Part shown: piece by piece, positions 1 to 8,607 of the stretch
Position numbering within the stretch: position 1 is the first letter of the stretch
How the letters are laid out: each line of letters begins with the position of its first letter
NCBI GenBank assembly: GCA_018883975.1
Contig: JAHLFD010000015.1
Coordinates: forward strand, 1 to 18,162
Reading direction: 5' to 3'
DNA: 18,162 bases
Source of the DNA: Zhenhengia stercoravium
Lineage (GTDB): Bacteria > Bacillota > Clostridia > Lachnospirales > Cellulosilyticaceae
Notes under the pieces: generated by a model
The model's database searches: none
The model's input: the letters and a program-made list of their open reading frames with translations, nothing else
Told to the model about the DNA's origin: nothing
Translations under genes and position numbers: made by a program

Positions 1-86
1 ACTTCATCTTCAAAACCAGGTGCACCCTTTGCATTAGATAATTCTTCAATTAAAGCAATAGATTCTTCTTTTGTATAGTTTATCAT
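1..86 (-). CDS. M42 family metallopeptidase (glutamyl aminopeptidase-like), N-terminal fragment
   Basis: This is the first 28 codons of a gene that runs off the left edge of the window. The start is ATG at 84-86, preceded by a clear AAGGAG ribosome binding site about 8 bases upstream. The peptide begins MINYTKEES and contains NAKGAPGFEDEV. The segment with the G-x-P-G-F-E-D-E-V core is typical of the extreme N-terminus of M42 peptidases (PepA, YsdC, CelM type), which are cytoplasmic dinuclear zinc aminopeptidases that trim peptides. The metal-binding residues lie beyond the window, so catalytic competence cannot be judged. The flavoprotein gene next to it ends only 32 bases before this start and reads in the same direction, so cotranscription is possible. 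The family call rests on this short motif alone. Confidence 0.7.
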   Translation of the reverse strand, partial: MINYTKEESIALIEELSNAKGAPGFEDE

Positions 87-118
87 ATGTATTTTCTCCT
101 TTTTACTCTATTTTTCCT

Positions 119-748
119 TTATAACCTACGCCCCAAATCTTTAACCTTTAACTTGTTTGCCTTGATTGACTGACGCCAACCCAGCTGCCCTGCCCATTTG
201 TATAAAAACCTTGGAAAGTTTATGGATAGATAGATATTGTCAGCTGATGTACCAGCTAGTATGTGAGCCGCTAATTGATTGAATGCAGTGCCTAAATTTT
301 TCTTAGGTCCTCTGCCTAGTGGCACCTTCCCTAAACTTGAAAGTGCACCACCACCACCTACACCTATCCCTTGTCCCCATATAAGTCCTACTTTCTCACA
401 CCAGTTTTGCATAATATGTAAAGCATTTCTATTTTGCTTTCCTTCATAGAAACCACAGTTCGCTATAGCATAGACGTGTATCGCTTTGTTTTCTATACCA
501 TAAGTCTCTATTTCACATAGGCAAGATAATAAATGTGAAGGTATGCCATCTACATATAAGGGAAATGCAAAAACCAGGGCATCAAACTGATTGAATTCCT
601 CTATTATTTCTGGAGATATAGTACTCACTCTTAAATCATAGTCTATAAAGCTTATTTCTTTTGGAAAACATGTTTTTAAGTCCTTCAGCAGTGTAGCACT
701 GGCGCTATCAGACTTCTTAGGACTTCCATTAATTACTGCAATTTTCAT
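119..748 (-). CDS. Flavodoxin-fold NAD(P)H-dependent oxidoreductase
   Basis: The protein has 209 residues and is probably a cytoplasmic FMN-binding reductase. It opens with MKIAVINGSPKK, a beta strand followed by the phosphate-binding GSP loop found in NADPH-dependent FMN reductases. Around residues 52-70 is DALVFAFPLYVDGIPSHL, matching the family pattern of a hydrophobic strand, a P-x-Y segment and a helix that line the flavin. The glycine-rich stretch near residue 130 (GIGVGGGGAL) is also seen in related clostridial proteins. The substrate is unknown. The start codon overlaps the stop of the preceding flavoprotein reading frame (ATGA overlap at 745-748), so the two are translationally coupled and probably act together. 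No frameshift or missing part is visible, and the length fits the family. Confidence 0.8.
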   Translation of the reverse strand: MKIAVINGSPKKSDSASATLLKDLKTCFPKEISFIDYDLRVSTISPEIIEEFNQFDALVFAFPLYVDGIPSHLLSCLCEIETYGIENKAIHVYAIANCGFYEGKQNRNALHIMQNWCEKVGLIWGQGIGVGGGGALSSLGKVPLGRGPKKNLGTAFNQLAAHILAGTSADNIYLSINFPRFLYKWAGQLGWRQSIKANKLKVKDLGRRL

Positions 749-1234
749 AGACTCATCCCTCTCAGTTCATCCCTACTCTTTAGAAACACAACTCTTTGAA
801 CTAGCCCATCATAATTCACTGCATTGGCCTGCGTAAGATTTCTAGCTGTCTCTTTTTCCTGCTCACTCATAGCCTCCCCATAAAAGTAAACCTTCATTAT
901 AATGCTATTATCATAGCGTCTCTTATGATGCATTTCACCTTTACGTATTACAAAATCAGGATGGATGTAGGAAATTGCCCTATCTAAAACATTTTTTACA
1001 AATGGGCTATAGCTCCCCATAGGTACATTTGCTTACTATAATGAGTTCATTACATTTTCCAAGTTTCTCTCCTGTATCACTGTAATCATCCTTAATGATA
1101 CATCTTCCTGGTGTCTTCACCCAACATCTAAAACATCCTATACAAGGATGGATATGGCCATTATTTTCAATGACAATATCCTCATCCTTTAGGCTTAACA
1201 ACTTACTTTCTACATCGGAAATAATAAGTGCCAC
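745..1234 (-). pseudogene. Flavodoxin family oxidoreductase split by a +1 frameshift
   Basis: Two reading frames together encode one flavoprotein of about 162 residues. The first (1007-1234, GTG start after a GGGGAGAGGG ribosome binding site) carries the cysteine motif C-I-G-C-F-x-C-W-x-K-T-P-G-x-C, then IIVSKCTYG, and stops at once. The second (745-1020) resumes with GSYSPFVKNVLDRAISY and GEMHHKRRY, which follow directly after that strand in intact relatives. Removing one G from the GGGG run at about 1015-1018 would restore a continuous frame reading TYGSYSPFVKN. The cause may be a sequencing error, a real inactivating mutation, or less likely an expressed +1 shift. An exact TATAAT lies at 1285-1290 upstream, but there is no good -35 element. 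The downstream flavoprotein gene overlaps by 4 bases. The family is certain enough; the substrate is not known. Confidence 0.75.
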
Positions 1235-1308
1235 CGCTTACCCTCTCCCCCTTTTATGGAATCAATAGAATTCTTATTATTTCTATTATACTATAATTTA
1301 TTTTATAC

Positions 1309-1351
1309 TTATAGTTTTCCATTTCCAATAACGCGTGCACGGTAGCTAAAT
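1309..1351 (-). repeat. Imperfect direct copy of the fliB-like gene 3' end
   Basis: Read on the minus strand, this 43-base stretch matches the last 43 bases of the fliB-like gene (9058-9100) at 32 positions, with no gaps. The longest exact run is GGAAATGGAAA. The similarity keeps codon phase: here the frame reads FSYRARVIGNGKL followed by TAA, against WGYLALVLGNGKL and TAA there. It begins 8 bases after the stop codon of the MecA_N-type PBP gene and lies in the same frame as it. It could be a leftover gene end or one side of an insertion. Chance similarity is not excluded. Confidence 0.5.
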
Positions 1352-1359
1352 GTGTCTGC

Positions 1360-3414
1360 TTAATAGCTGTATATTGTATCTTTAAATACTGATTTCACTT
1401 TAGGGATAACATATCCCGCTCCTCCTCTATGCTTTACATCCTCTACCATACTAATGACTAAAAGAGGATTCTCACTATTAGGGTCTGCTGTGAATACATT
1501 AAACCACCCTAACTCTGTTCCTTCCTGATCATCTTTAGACTGTTTTATTTCTGCTGTACCTGTTTTCCCTGCTAAAGTTATACCTTCAACTTTAGCTATT
1601 CCTCCTCCAGCCTTTTCTACTACCTGTATTAAGTCATTACGTACAATTTCTGCTGCCTCTTTAGTAAATACTTGTTCTTTCCAATATTCTGGTGTCATGC
1701 CATAAATCAAATAGGGTTTAATCATACTTCCCTCATTGACAAAGGCAGAATAAATAGAAGCCATATGAATAGGGTTAACAAGTATTTGACCTTGTCCATA
1801 TCCACTATCTGCTAATTGTATTTCACTATTAAATGTCTCTGTATTTGAAAAACTTGATGCATATACACCTACTTCAAATGGTATTGTTTCTCCAAACCCT
1901 ATCTTAATGAGCTGCTCTTTTAATGTCTCAGCACCTATATTAAGGGCCACTTTTGCAAAATAAATATTATCTGAGTATATGAGTGCATTTCTCAGTACAA
2001 CTTCATCCCCATAATCTTTTAACGTTGTAACCTTATATCCTCCCCAACTTGAGTCCTTCTGCCAACTTCGACCACTATTTCCATAGTTATCATTTGGATC
2101 AAGTTTACCTGTTGTTAATCCTATAGCTGCAATAACAGATTTAAAACCCGAACCTGGTGCTAAGATGGCTTTAAATCTATTATATAAAGGAAGATTCACA
2201 TCATTATTCAGCATTTCCCACTTTACTGTTGGCATACCTAGCACAAAATCATTAGAATCAAATGACGGTGTACTTACTAGTGCTAAAATCTCCCCTGTCT
2301 TTGGATTCATCACGACAGAGCAGCTTTTATCGTCCGCAAACTGATCATATAAATGACTTTGCATTCTTGAATCGATGGTCAGTACAATATCTCTCCCATC
2401 TCGTTCTCTCTTTTCTGCTAATGTCTGTTTTTTATTATTTTCACTATCTACAATAATGATTTCATACCCATCAATTCCCCTTAACTCTTCCTCATATATT
2501 TTCTCTAAACCCGCTCTTCCAATGACACTGTTTGCATTATACCCTTCTCCCTCTAGCCTCTCTAAATCTTCTGCATTCACCTTCTGAATATATCCAACTA
2601 AATGGGCTATCTTTTCTTCAAGTGGGTACACTCTGACAGGTGTATTCGTAATTTTTATGCCTTTTACCTTAAGAAGAGCTTCTTCTAACTCCTCTTGCCC
2701 TGCTTTAATGGTTTTAATAGGCACAAATGTATCGTCTTTAACATAAGAAGCTTCTAATTTTTTATAAATACTTTGGGTAGATACTTCTAACAACTCAGCA
2801 ATCTTCTCAATATCTTCCTCTCTGTTTTCACTCATTTTTCCAGGTACAATCCCTATAGAAGAAGCTATCCCTTTTCCTGCTAACATTTCACGATTTCTAT
2901 CATAAATTGTTCCTCTATCCGCCTTTAATGTATTCACACGCACTTTGTCTTTTGGGTTAAGCTGTGGAAAAATTAATTGAGAATACCATTTCAACTTATA
3001 TTCTCTATCCTTATTTTTAGTAAAAATAGCTTGGTTAGAAAAAGAAATTTCTCCTGCTAGAGTATCCATATCCGTATCATATTTAACTAAAGTCTGTTTA
3101 TTACTTTGTTTAATGACCTCTGTAATATGAACGGTTATATCTCTTGCTTCAATCCCCTCATAAATATTCTTATTTTTTGAGATAAAATCTTCTTGTGAAG
3201 TAATTTCCTGACTTGAATCATCTAATAAAGCATACATTTCTTCATATTTCTGTTCATTGATATAAGTTGTATAAAGCTGAAGTACTTCATCAGGCTGCAT
3301 AATATCTTGGTTTAAAAATATGATCAACTTATAAAGTCCTAAAATACACACTATAAGCCCTATTAATATTCCAAAATACTTTATTCCTTTTTTATTTTTC
3401 TTCTTCTCAAACAT
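1360..3414 (-). CDS. Class B penicillin-binding protein with MecA_N-like domain (PBP2a/PBP3-like transpeptidase)
   Basis: This 684-residue D,D-transpeptidase cross-links peptidoglycan and acts outside the membrane. A basic N-terminus is followed by one membrane anchor (about residues 12-34). Next comes an NTF2-like MecA_N-type region (about 39-150, starting PDEVLQLYTTYINEQ), a dimerisation domain (about 160-330, with ADRGTIYDRN and VIGRAGLEKIYEEELRG) and the transpeptidase domain (about 366-680). The catalytic motifs are complete: S422-G-F-K425, S481-D-N483 and K617-T-G619. The SDN triplet and overall length match staphylococcal PBP2a (668 residues); the SGFK box, with glycine instead of the usual threonine, is slightly unusual. 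The start has an AAAGGAG site 8 bases upstream. The preceding PBP gene ends 31 bases away, so both very likely share the BlaI-type operator upstream of that gene. Low beta-lactam affinity is inferred, not shown. Confidence 0.9.
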   Translation of the reverse strand: MFEKKKNKKGIKYFGILIGLIVCILGLYKLIIFLNQDIMQPDEVLQLYTTYINEQKYEEMYALLDDSSQEITSQEDFISKNKNIYEGIEARDITVHITEVIKQSNKQTLVKYDTDMDTLAGEISFSNQAIFTKNKDREYKLKWYSQLIFPQLNPKDKVRVNTLKADRGTIYDRNREMLAGKGIASSIGIVPGKMSENREEDIEKIAELLEVSTQSIYKKLEASYVKDDTFVPIKTIKAGQEELEEALLKVKGIKITNTPVRVYPLEEKIAHLVGYIQKVNAEDLERLEGEGYNANSVIGRAGLEKIYEEELRGIDGYEIIIVDSENNKKQTLAEKRERDGRDIVLTIDSRMQSHLYDQFADDKSCSVVMNPKTGEILALVSTPSFDSNDFVLGMPTVKWEMLNNDVNLPLYNRFKAILAPGSGFKSVIAAIGLTTGKLDPNDNYGNSGRSWQKDSSWGGYKVTTLKDYGDEVVLRNALIYSDNIYFAKVALNIGAETLKEQLIKIGFGETIPFEVGVYASSFSNTETFNSEIQLADSGYGQGQILVNPIHMASIYSAFVNEGSMIKPYLIYGMTPEYWKEQVFTKEAAEIVRNDLIQVVEKAGGGIAKVEGITLAGKTGTAEIKQSKDDQEGTELGWFNVFTADPNSENPLLVISMVEDVKHRGGAGYVIPKVKSVFKDTIYSY

Positions 3415-3445
3415 ACTTCTACTCCTTTAACCCTTTATTAAATTT

Positions 3446-6400
3446 TTAATAAGAGAAAGTACTCTCCATAGTAGCTTGTTCTTCATTACTCTCTACTTCA
3501 AATACAGCATTAAAGATATCATTTGCTAGCAGATAGTTATATTTTCCGAGTCCATCTGCCCCATACATAGTTGTTACCACAACTATCTCAGGATTATCAT
3601 AAGGCGCAAAGCCTGCAAACCAGCTATGTTCTGTTTGTGCCTCTTGTGCTGTTCCTGTTTTACCAGCTACTACTGTATTAGACTCTACAAAGGCCCCTCT
3701 TGCACTACCTTCTTTACCATTTACTACTCTATACATACCTTCATGCACTGCTTTAAGTGTGGTCTCACTAACTTCTATTTCTTTTAATACTTTATCTGGA
3801 TATTTCATATACTCTTGGTCACCTTTATTATTCATAACACCGTTTACAAGTTTCAAGTCAAATACTTTCTCCCCATTTGCTAAAGCTGCTATATAACGTC
3901 CTATTTGTACTGGAGAGAAGGCATTATTCCCTTGTCCAATAGCTGTTCTTACATTAATGGCATTACTCCATTCTAAATCTACACCTTCAAATAAATATTG
4001 TACGAGATTTTCAATCAAATGCATTTGTATAACATCTGCTAATAATAGCGTAGGATTAATTTCTTCATTCTCTATATCTTGTATAATATCTTGAATACTT
4101 TCTTGTTCTTGGCTACTAAATTTATTTCCTTCATACCCTTTTAAACTTCGTTCTAATGCTTCTATGTATAAATCCTTAATTTCTTCCTTACCTATTTGAG
4201 TAATCTCTTGTAAAATTAAATGATAGGTATCCACTGAAACTAGTGAATCCAAAAACACTTCTACTGCCTCTTTTGTCTTAGCTGTCAGTGACCTATTCCT
4301 ATCATGAAGTAAAATATCATGACTAAGCTCCTTAGCAACACCTGTTACTCCCTTTTCAAGCCCTTTTTTTAAATCATTTATTAGACTTTCATTGATAGCT
4401 ATAAAAGCCTCTGAGGATTCTTGTAGTAAGTCATCAATACTCCCCTTAATATGTCTTTGTACCACATATGCTAATTTCTCATTAAAATCTTGTGCTTTTG
4501 AAGATACATTTGGATAAATCCCCTCCTTTACTAAATCCAGCGCTAACTGATTTAAGACCTTTTGCCCCTCTTCACTTACGTTTCTTATTACATTAAGCGC
4601 CTTTGAAATATTACTCTGAAGCATATTAAATGGGTTTGAAATATTAGGTGCAATTTCATCTAATTCAATACCCGTTTTTTCATCTAATCCAAACATAGTC
4701 GCATACTTAGAAAAAATATCTATAGCGCCATAAGGTACACCATGCTTGATACCTAATCGATAAGCCAGTTCATAAAAGTAATAATTACAAGATACTTCTA
4801 AAGCTCTATGAATATCTGTTGGCCCATGCCCATAACCATTATTAGTAAAAAACCAACATCTTGGGTGAGGTGTACCAGCTTTTGTATAAGGACCTATATC
4901 ACTAATCACCGTGGACGTAGTCACTACGCCTTCTTCAAGTCCAGCTATGGCACTAATCATCTTAAAAGTAGACCCTGGTGCTTTAGCTGTCATCAATGCT
5001 CTATTCCATAGTAAATTTCTTTTATCTATGCCATCTTGTAACATAGAATAATAAGTATTAAATTCTGTTGTCATAGCGTTACTATCGTAGGATGGATATC
5101 CCACCACCGATAACACATTGCCCGTATTAACTTCAATAACTACGGCTGAAGCACTAAAAGGATCAATTGCCATCTGATCAGGCTTCAAATCCCCCGACTC
5201 CAACTCCTGGATTAATATATCTCGTAATGGTGGATACTGCCCCTTCCAAATTCGCTCTAGCAGTTTGTCATCTAATTTTAAGATGCCTTGTTCAGCCAGT
5301 ACCAACAGAAGCTCTCTATCTGTTATATAAACCTGCTCTTGTTGTAATATTAAAACGAGAAATTCCTTTAGAGTTAAATGCTCTATCTCTTTAGCATACT
5401 GCTTATTTAATTTCCCTTCATCAAGCCACTTAGAAAGCTTATTATAAAGTTGGTGCTGCATAGTACCTTCTTCTGCCTCTTTCATTAACTCTATAGACAA
5501 TTGATTACTTTCTACTATAGAAATTAATATCTCTCTAGGTTCTAATGGTTTGACACCCCTTAAGCCTCCTTTTAACCTCTGCACGAGTGCATTTGACAAT
5601 TGCTTTTCAATAGCTTCATATACTTTTAATTGAATATCTGCATCAATCGTTAAAAAGACATCATTTCCCTGAATTGCCTCATCCCTTTGAATAGTGTGTA
5701 CTTTTCTTCCCATATTATCGACAGCAATGACTTCTATACCTTTTTCACCCTTTAACGTTTCTTCCATGGTATATTCAATTCCCATTTGCCCAATGACATC
5801 ATCTTTGTCATAACCTAAGTGCTGCATTTCTTCAAACTGCTTACTTGTGATGGCTCTTGTGTAGCCTAGTACATTTCCAAATTCCTTACCATATGTATAG
5901 TGCCTATATGACTCTACCTCTGCGTACACATTAGGATAATCTTCATGTTGTTCTGAAATAACTGCTAATGTTTCTTGTGAAATATGATGGGCTATTGTAA
6001 TAGGCTTATATTTTTGATAAGCCACTTGATACATTTGGTGTCTAATAGCCATAATCTTTCTAGCCTCTTCTTCTGTATAACGCTCATCAATTTGAAATAC
6101 CTTGTCACTTCTTAAATACTCAAATAGCTCTTGTTCGTTATATTGTAAAATCTCTTCCCTATGTTCCTTTCCATTGTAAGGAATAGAGTTAATAAATAAC
6201 TTTCTTTTACTTTCACTTTCAGTAAAAATAAAAGGGGCTGTTTTCGAAAGAGGGATTTCATCTATATATTGATCTCCATTTTCCTCTAATAAATTGACTA
6301 CTTTTAAAATAACACTATTTAATTCCTCCTTTGACATCTTGACTTGCTGGTTTATCTTTAATGTATAAATAGGTTTATTAGTAGCTAGAGGCCTACCATA

Positions 6401-6598
6401 TCGATCAAAAATCAATCCTCTAACACTATTATTTTCTACTCTCCTTTGAGTCCCTAGTATTACCTCTTCAGTATGCATATCATATTCTATAACTTGTAAT
6501 TTAAAAAACTGTATAATCAGTACACCAAACATCCCTGATATACCTAACAACATGAAAAAAAATCTACTTTTAAAAAAACTATTTTTATTTAATCTCAT
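3446..6598 (-). CDS. Unusually long class B penicillin-binding protein 2 (MrdA/PbpA-like)
   Basis: This 1050-residue elongation-type transpeptidase is anchored by one membrane helix (about residues 12-34). The dimerisation region follows (QRRVENNSVRGLIFDRYGRP at 51-70; VIGQMGIEYTMEETLKGEKG at 268-287). Active-site motifs are S543-T-F-K546, S603-C-N605 and K980-T-G982. Typical PBP2 proteins have about 600-720 residues. The excess lies in two charged, probably helical insertions: about 335-478, before the catalytic serine domain, and about 655-878, between the SxN and KTG motifs. Both are rich in E, K, L and I and have no recognised domain. The ATG is preceded by AAAGG at suitable spacing. A sigma-A promoter and a BlaI-type operator lie about 85-130 bases upstream, after the blaR1 terminator, so regulation by the adjacent BlaI is likely. 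The second PBP gene follows after 31 bases. Confidence 0.9.
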   Translation of the reverse strand: MRLNKNSFFKSRFFFMLLGISGMFGVLIIQFFKLQVIEYDMHTEEVILGTQRRVENNSVRGLIFDRYGRPLATNKPIYTLKINQQVKMSKEELNSVILKVVNLLEENGDQYIDEIPLSKTAPFIFTESESKRKLFINSIPYNGKEHREEILQYNEQELFEYLRSDKVFQIDERYTEEEARKIMAIRHQMYQVAYQKYKPITIAHHISQETLAVISEQHEDYPNVYAEVESYRHYTYGKEFGNVLGYTRAITSKQFEEMQHLGYDKDDVIGQMGIEYTMEETLKGEKGIEVIAVDNMGRKVHTIQRDEAIQGNDVFLTIDADIQLKVYEAIEKQLSNALVQRLKGGLRGVKPLEPREILISIVESNQLSIELMKEAEEGTMQHQLYNKLSKWLDEGKLNKQYAKEIEHLTLKEFLVLILQQEQVYITDRELLLVLAEQGILKLDDKLLERIWKGQYPPLRDILIQELESGDLKPDQMAIDPFSASAVVIEVNTGNVLSVVGYPSYDSNAMTTEFNTYYSMLQDGIDKRNLLWNRALMTAKAPGSTFKMISAIAGLEEGVVTTSTVISDIGPYTKAGTPHPRCWFFTNNGYGHGPTDIHRALEVSCNYYFYELAYRLGIKHGVPYGAIDIFSKYATMFGLDEKTGIELDEIAPNISNPFNMLQSNISKALNVIRNVSEEGQKVLNQLALDLVKEGIYPNVSSKAQDFNEKLAYVVQRHIKGSIDDLLQESSEAFIAINESLINDLKKGLEKGVTGVAKELSHDILLHDRNRSLTAKTKEAVEVFLDSLVSVDTYHLILQEITQIGKEEIKDLYIEALERSLKGYEGNKFSSQEQESIQDIIQDIENEEINPTLLLADVIQMHLIENLVQYLFEGVDLEWSNAINVRTAIGQGNNAFSPVQIGRYIAALANGEKVFDLKLVNGVMNNKGDQEYMKYPDKVLKEIEVSETTLKAVHEGMYRVVNGKEGSARGAFVESNTVVAGKTGTAQEAQTEHSWFAGFAPYDNPEIVVVTTMYGADGLGKYNYLLANDIFNAVFEVESNEEQATMESTFSY

Positions 6599-6681
6599 CT
6601 TTTACCTTTGCAACCTTATACGTTACTTCTCCTTATCTATCAATGGTATTTTAGCCATCAATCTTGCTATCTTATTAAGTC

Positions 6682-6693
6682 TTACACTTGTAA
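6682..6693 (-). promoter_or_regulatory. BlaI/MecI-type operator
   Basis: This is a perfect dyad of half sites TTACA and TGTAA separated by two bases. On the minus strand the wider context reads ATATTACAAGTGTAAGA. This is the TACA-N2-TGTA pattern that BlaI and MecI bind in bla and mec promoters of Staphylococcus and Bacillus licheniformis. It begins 8 bases after the -10 box of the PBP promoter and so covers the likely transcription start, where a bound repressor would block initiation. I see no second copy near blaI or elsewhere between genes. Confidence 0.75.
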
Positions 6694-6701
6694 TATTTTT
6701 T

Positions 6702-6730
6702 ATCCTACATCTGCAAGATTTAAAAGTCAA
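6702..6730 (-). promoter_or_regulatory. Sigma-A promoter of the tandem PBP operon
   Basis: On the minus strand, TTGACT (6725-6730) and TAGGAT (6702-6707) are separated by exactly 17 bases. The promoter lies between the blaR1 terminator and the 1050-residue PBP gene and reads toward that gene. The BlaI-type operator at 6682-6693 follows directly. The predicted 5' untranslated region is about 95 bases. The -10 box is only a partial consensus match. Confidence 0.6.
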
Positions 6731-6736
6731 GTAACT

Positions 6737-6794
6737 TTATAGAAAAATAAAAGAGCAATTACTGGTAAGTAATTGCTCTTTTATTTTTCTATAA
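6737..6794 (-). terminator. Intrinsic terminator after blaR1
   Basis: A perfect 27-bp inverted repeat (arms 6737-6763 and 6768-6794) surrounds a 4-base loop, GGTA. It starts 11 bases beyond the blaR1 stop codon and includes A-rich and T-rich arm ends, so it can work in both directions. It separates the blaI-blaR1 transcript from the PBP promoter downstream. Confidence 0.85.
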
Positions 6795-6805
6795 TTGTAT
6801 AATTT

Positions 6806-8602
6806 TTAATAAATATTTTTATCTCCTAAAATTGAACGTGTAATATCAGCAGCTAAACTTCCACTTATATTATCTTCTCCTTCAATATAGGTTGCAAAAA
6901 TAAATGTTTCTTCACCATTTTCTACAAATCCAATAAACCAGCCATTGATGCTCTTACCTTCAATCATTCCTGTCCCGGTCTTTCCTGATAAAACTACTCC
7001 ATCTTTTTCAGAAATTTTCAGTGTTTCTTTTACCAATTCCATGTGTTCCTTTTTAAATAACATGTCATTCGTATAAAGGTCTCTAAGTAGTTCTACTTGT
7101 TCAACAGGTGAAATGCGTAAAGATGATCCCATCCAATAATTAGAAAGTCTACTACTTAGATTACGATTTCCATATCCTATTTGATCAAAATAAAATTGTA
7201 ATTGTTTTTTTCCTACGCTTTTATCTAAGTTTTGGAAGTACCAATTGACAGAGTTTTTCATGGCAGAGTATAAATCTTGATCCTGATTCCACGCTTCGAA
7301 AGGATGTATTTGTCCATCCCAGTGCATGCTTGAATGATTCGCCTGTATTTTATTTTCCTCTAACCCTATCAGTGCACTATATATTTTATACGTTGAATTG
7401 GGAGCTACTCGTGTAACACTTTTTTCTTGATTATAAATATGATACATTTCATCTTGTAAATCATATAAGACAAAACTTCCCTCTACACCATTAAAATAAG
7501 AGGATAAATCTTCATAAACAACTTGTTCCCCCTCAAAATCATATTGATTATAATCATCTGCTAAGATAGAAATAGCAGGCGCCTGACTTAAAATAAATAT
7601 CCCTATAACTATAAAAACCAGGATGCTCTTAAACTTCATTGAGGTTGTCTCTTTTTTACAAGATGCAATCTTTTCAATACGTTTTTTGATTTGTTTTTTT
7701 GCTCCTCCTATACTTGTTGCAATAGGTATAGGTGCTTTCTGAGATACAATCTGAGCAAAATTAATAATCGTTTTGCCGTACTGAATATATTGGCTTTCAT
7801 CTAGTCCATCTAGAACAGCTCTATCACAAATAATTTCTCTATCTGTTTGCATTATTTTAAATGCTAGGTGTACAAAAGGGTTAAACCAATATATACCTTG
7901 CAAAATACACATCATATAATTCATTAAAATATCTTTATGCTTATAATGATGGAGTTCATGTAAGAGAATATACCTGATGTCTTCTACCGTTAATTGTTCT
8001 ATTGCTTTTTTAGGTAGTATAATATAAGTTTGATGTAGTCCAAATGCCATAGGACTCTGAACCCACGATGACTCCCCTAAGATAATGTTTTTACTCACCT
8101 TTAATTGGCTCTTACACTGTTTAAATAGCTGTTCAATCTCTGGCCTCTTTATAGGTCTTATAGAACGTTTAATCACTCTAATCTGTCTATATCCTCTAAG
8201 TATTATGACCATATATGCTAACGTCCCTATAAACCATACTCCAATACATATACCATTTAAATATCTTATTTGAGAATAATCCATAGATACTGCAAAGTCA
8301 CTTAGATGATTTTCCTTAGACATGCCTTTTTGGGTGCCACTTTCCATGAGTTCCTTAATAGAATTTTGGTCTTGGCTTCTTTCTATACTATAAAGACTCC
8401 ACCTATCCCCTTCTTTACTTCCTAAAAACTGTCTAGGCACAAAAGGTATAATGAGCATAATAAGAAAAATAATCCATATATAGTACTGCCATTTTATTGA
8501 AATATGTTTTCGTAAGACTGTCTTTATTCCAATAATCAAGACTGTAAAAACTGATATAAGAATTGAACTTTCTAGAAACTGAATAAAAAATAAGTTTTCC
8601 AT
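6806..8602 (-). CDS. blaR1: BlaR1/MecR1 family beta-lactam sensor-transducer
   Basis: The protein (598 residues) is a membrane sensor that binds beta-lactams outside the cell and activates a cytoplasmic zinc protease, leading to removal of the BlaI repressor. Membrane segments are at about 10-29, 38-56, 117-136 and 325-345. The M56 protease loop has the zinc motif H215-E-L-H-H219, with DREIICD at 254-260 supplying the likely third ligand. The extracellular class D-like sensor domain (about 360-598) has the acylation motif S403-T-Y-K406, S451-V-N453 and K541-T-G543. All key residues of both domains are present and the length is normal for the family. It starts 5 bases after the blaI stop, with AGAAGGAGAA overlapping the blaI end. 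The sensor domain is part of this protein and not a separate beta-lactamase. Confidence 0.93.
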   Translation of the reverse strand: MENLFFIQFLESSILISVFTVLIIGIKTVLRKHISIKWQYYIWIIFLIMLIIPFVPRQFLGSKEGDRWSLYSIERSQDQNSIKELMESGTQKGMSKENHLSDFAVSMDYSQIRYLNGICIGVWFIGTLAYMVIILRGYRQIRVIKRSIRPIKRPEIEQLFKQCKSQLKVSKNIILGESSWVQSPMAFGLHQTYIILPKKAIEQLTVEDIRYILLHELHHYKHKDILMNYMMCILQGIYWFNPFVHLAFKIMQTDREIICDRAVLDGLDESQYIQYGKTIINFAQIVSQKAPIPIATSIGGAKKQIKKRIEKIASCKKETTSMKFKSILVFIVIGIFILSQAPAISILADDYNQYDFEGEQVVYEDLSSYFNGVEGSFVLYDLQDEMYHIYNQEKSVTRVAPNSTYKIYSALIGLEENKIQANHSSMHWDGQIHPFEAWNQDQDLYSAMKNSVNWYFQNLDKSVGKKQLQFYFDQIGYGNRNLSSRLSNYWMGSSLRISPVEQVELLRDLYTNDMLFKKEHMELVKETLKISEKDGVVLSGKTGTGMIEGKSINGWFIGFVENGEETFIFATYIEGEDNISGSLAADITRSILGDKNIY

Positions 8603-8607
8603 ATCTC

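Noticed and set aside
1007..1020. Programmed +1 frameshift producing the full flavoprotein
   Set aside because: No slow codon, stop-codon context or stimulatory structure of a known +1 site is apparent. A one-base indel in a G run is simpler.
3436..3453. Palindrome TTATTAAA/TTTAATAA at the junction of the two PBP genes
   Set aside because: It is all A and T with 8-bp arms and overlaps the stop codon. It would not terminate transcription and is expected by chance in such sequence.
6623..6658. Eleven-codon leader frame (MAKIPLIDKEK) between the PBP promoter and gene
   Set aside because: There is no convincing ribosome binding site before it and no attenuator structure after it. A short frame like this is expected by chance.
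6552..6734. Plus-strand open frame for a hydrophobic 60-residue peptide
   Set aside because: It begins inside the PBP gene, has no good ribosome binding site, and covers the minus-strand promoter and operator. The hydrophobic look comes from AT-rich complement sequence.
6806..8000. A separate class D beta-lactamase gene
   Set aside because: The STYK, SVN and KTG motifs belong to the sensor domain of BlaR1, fused in frame after the fourth membrane segment.
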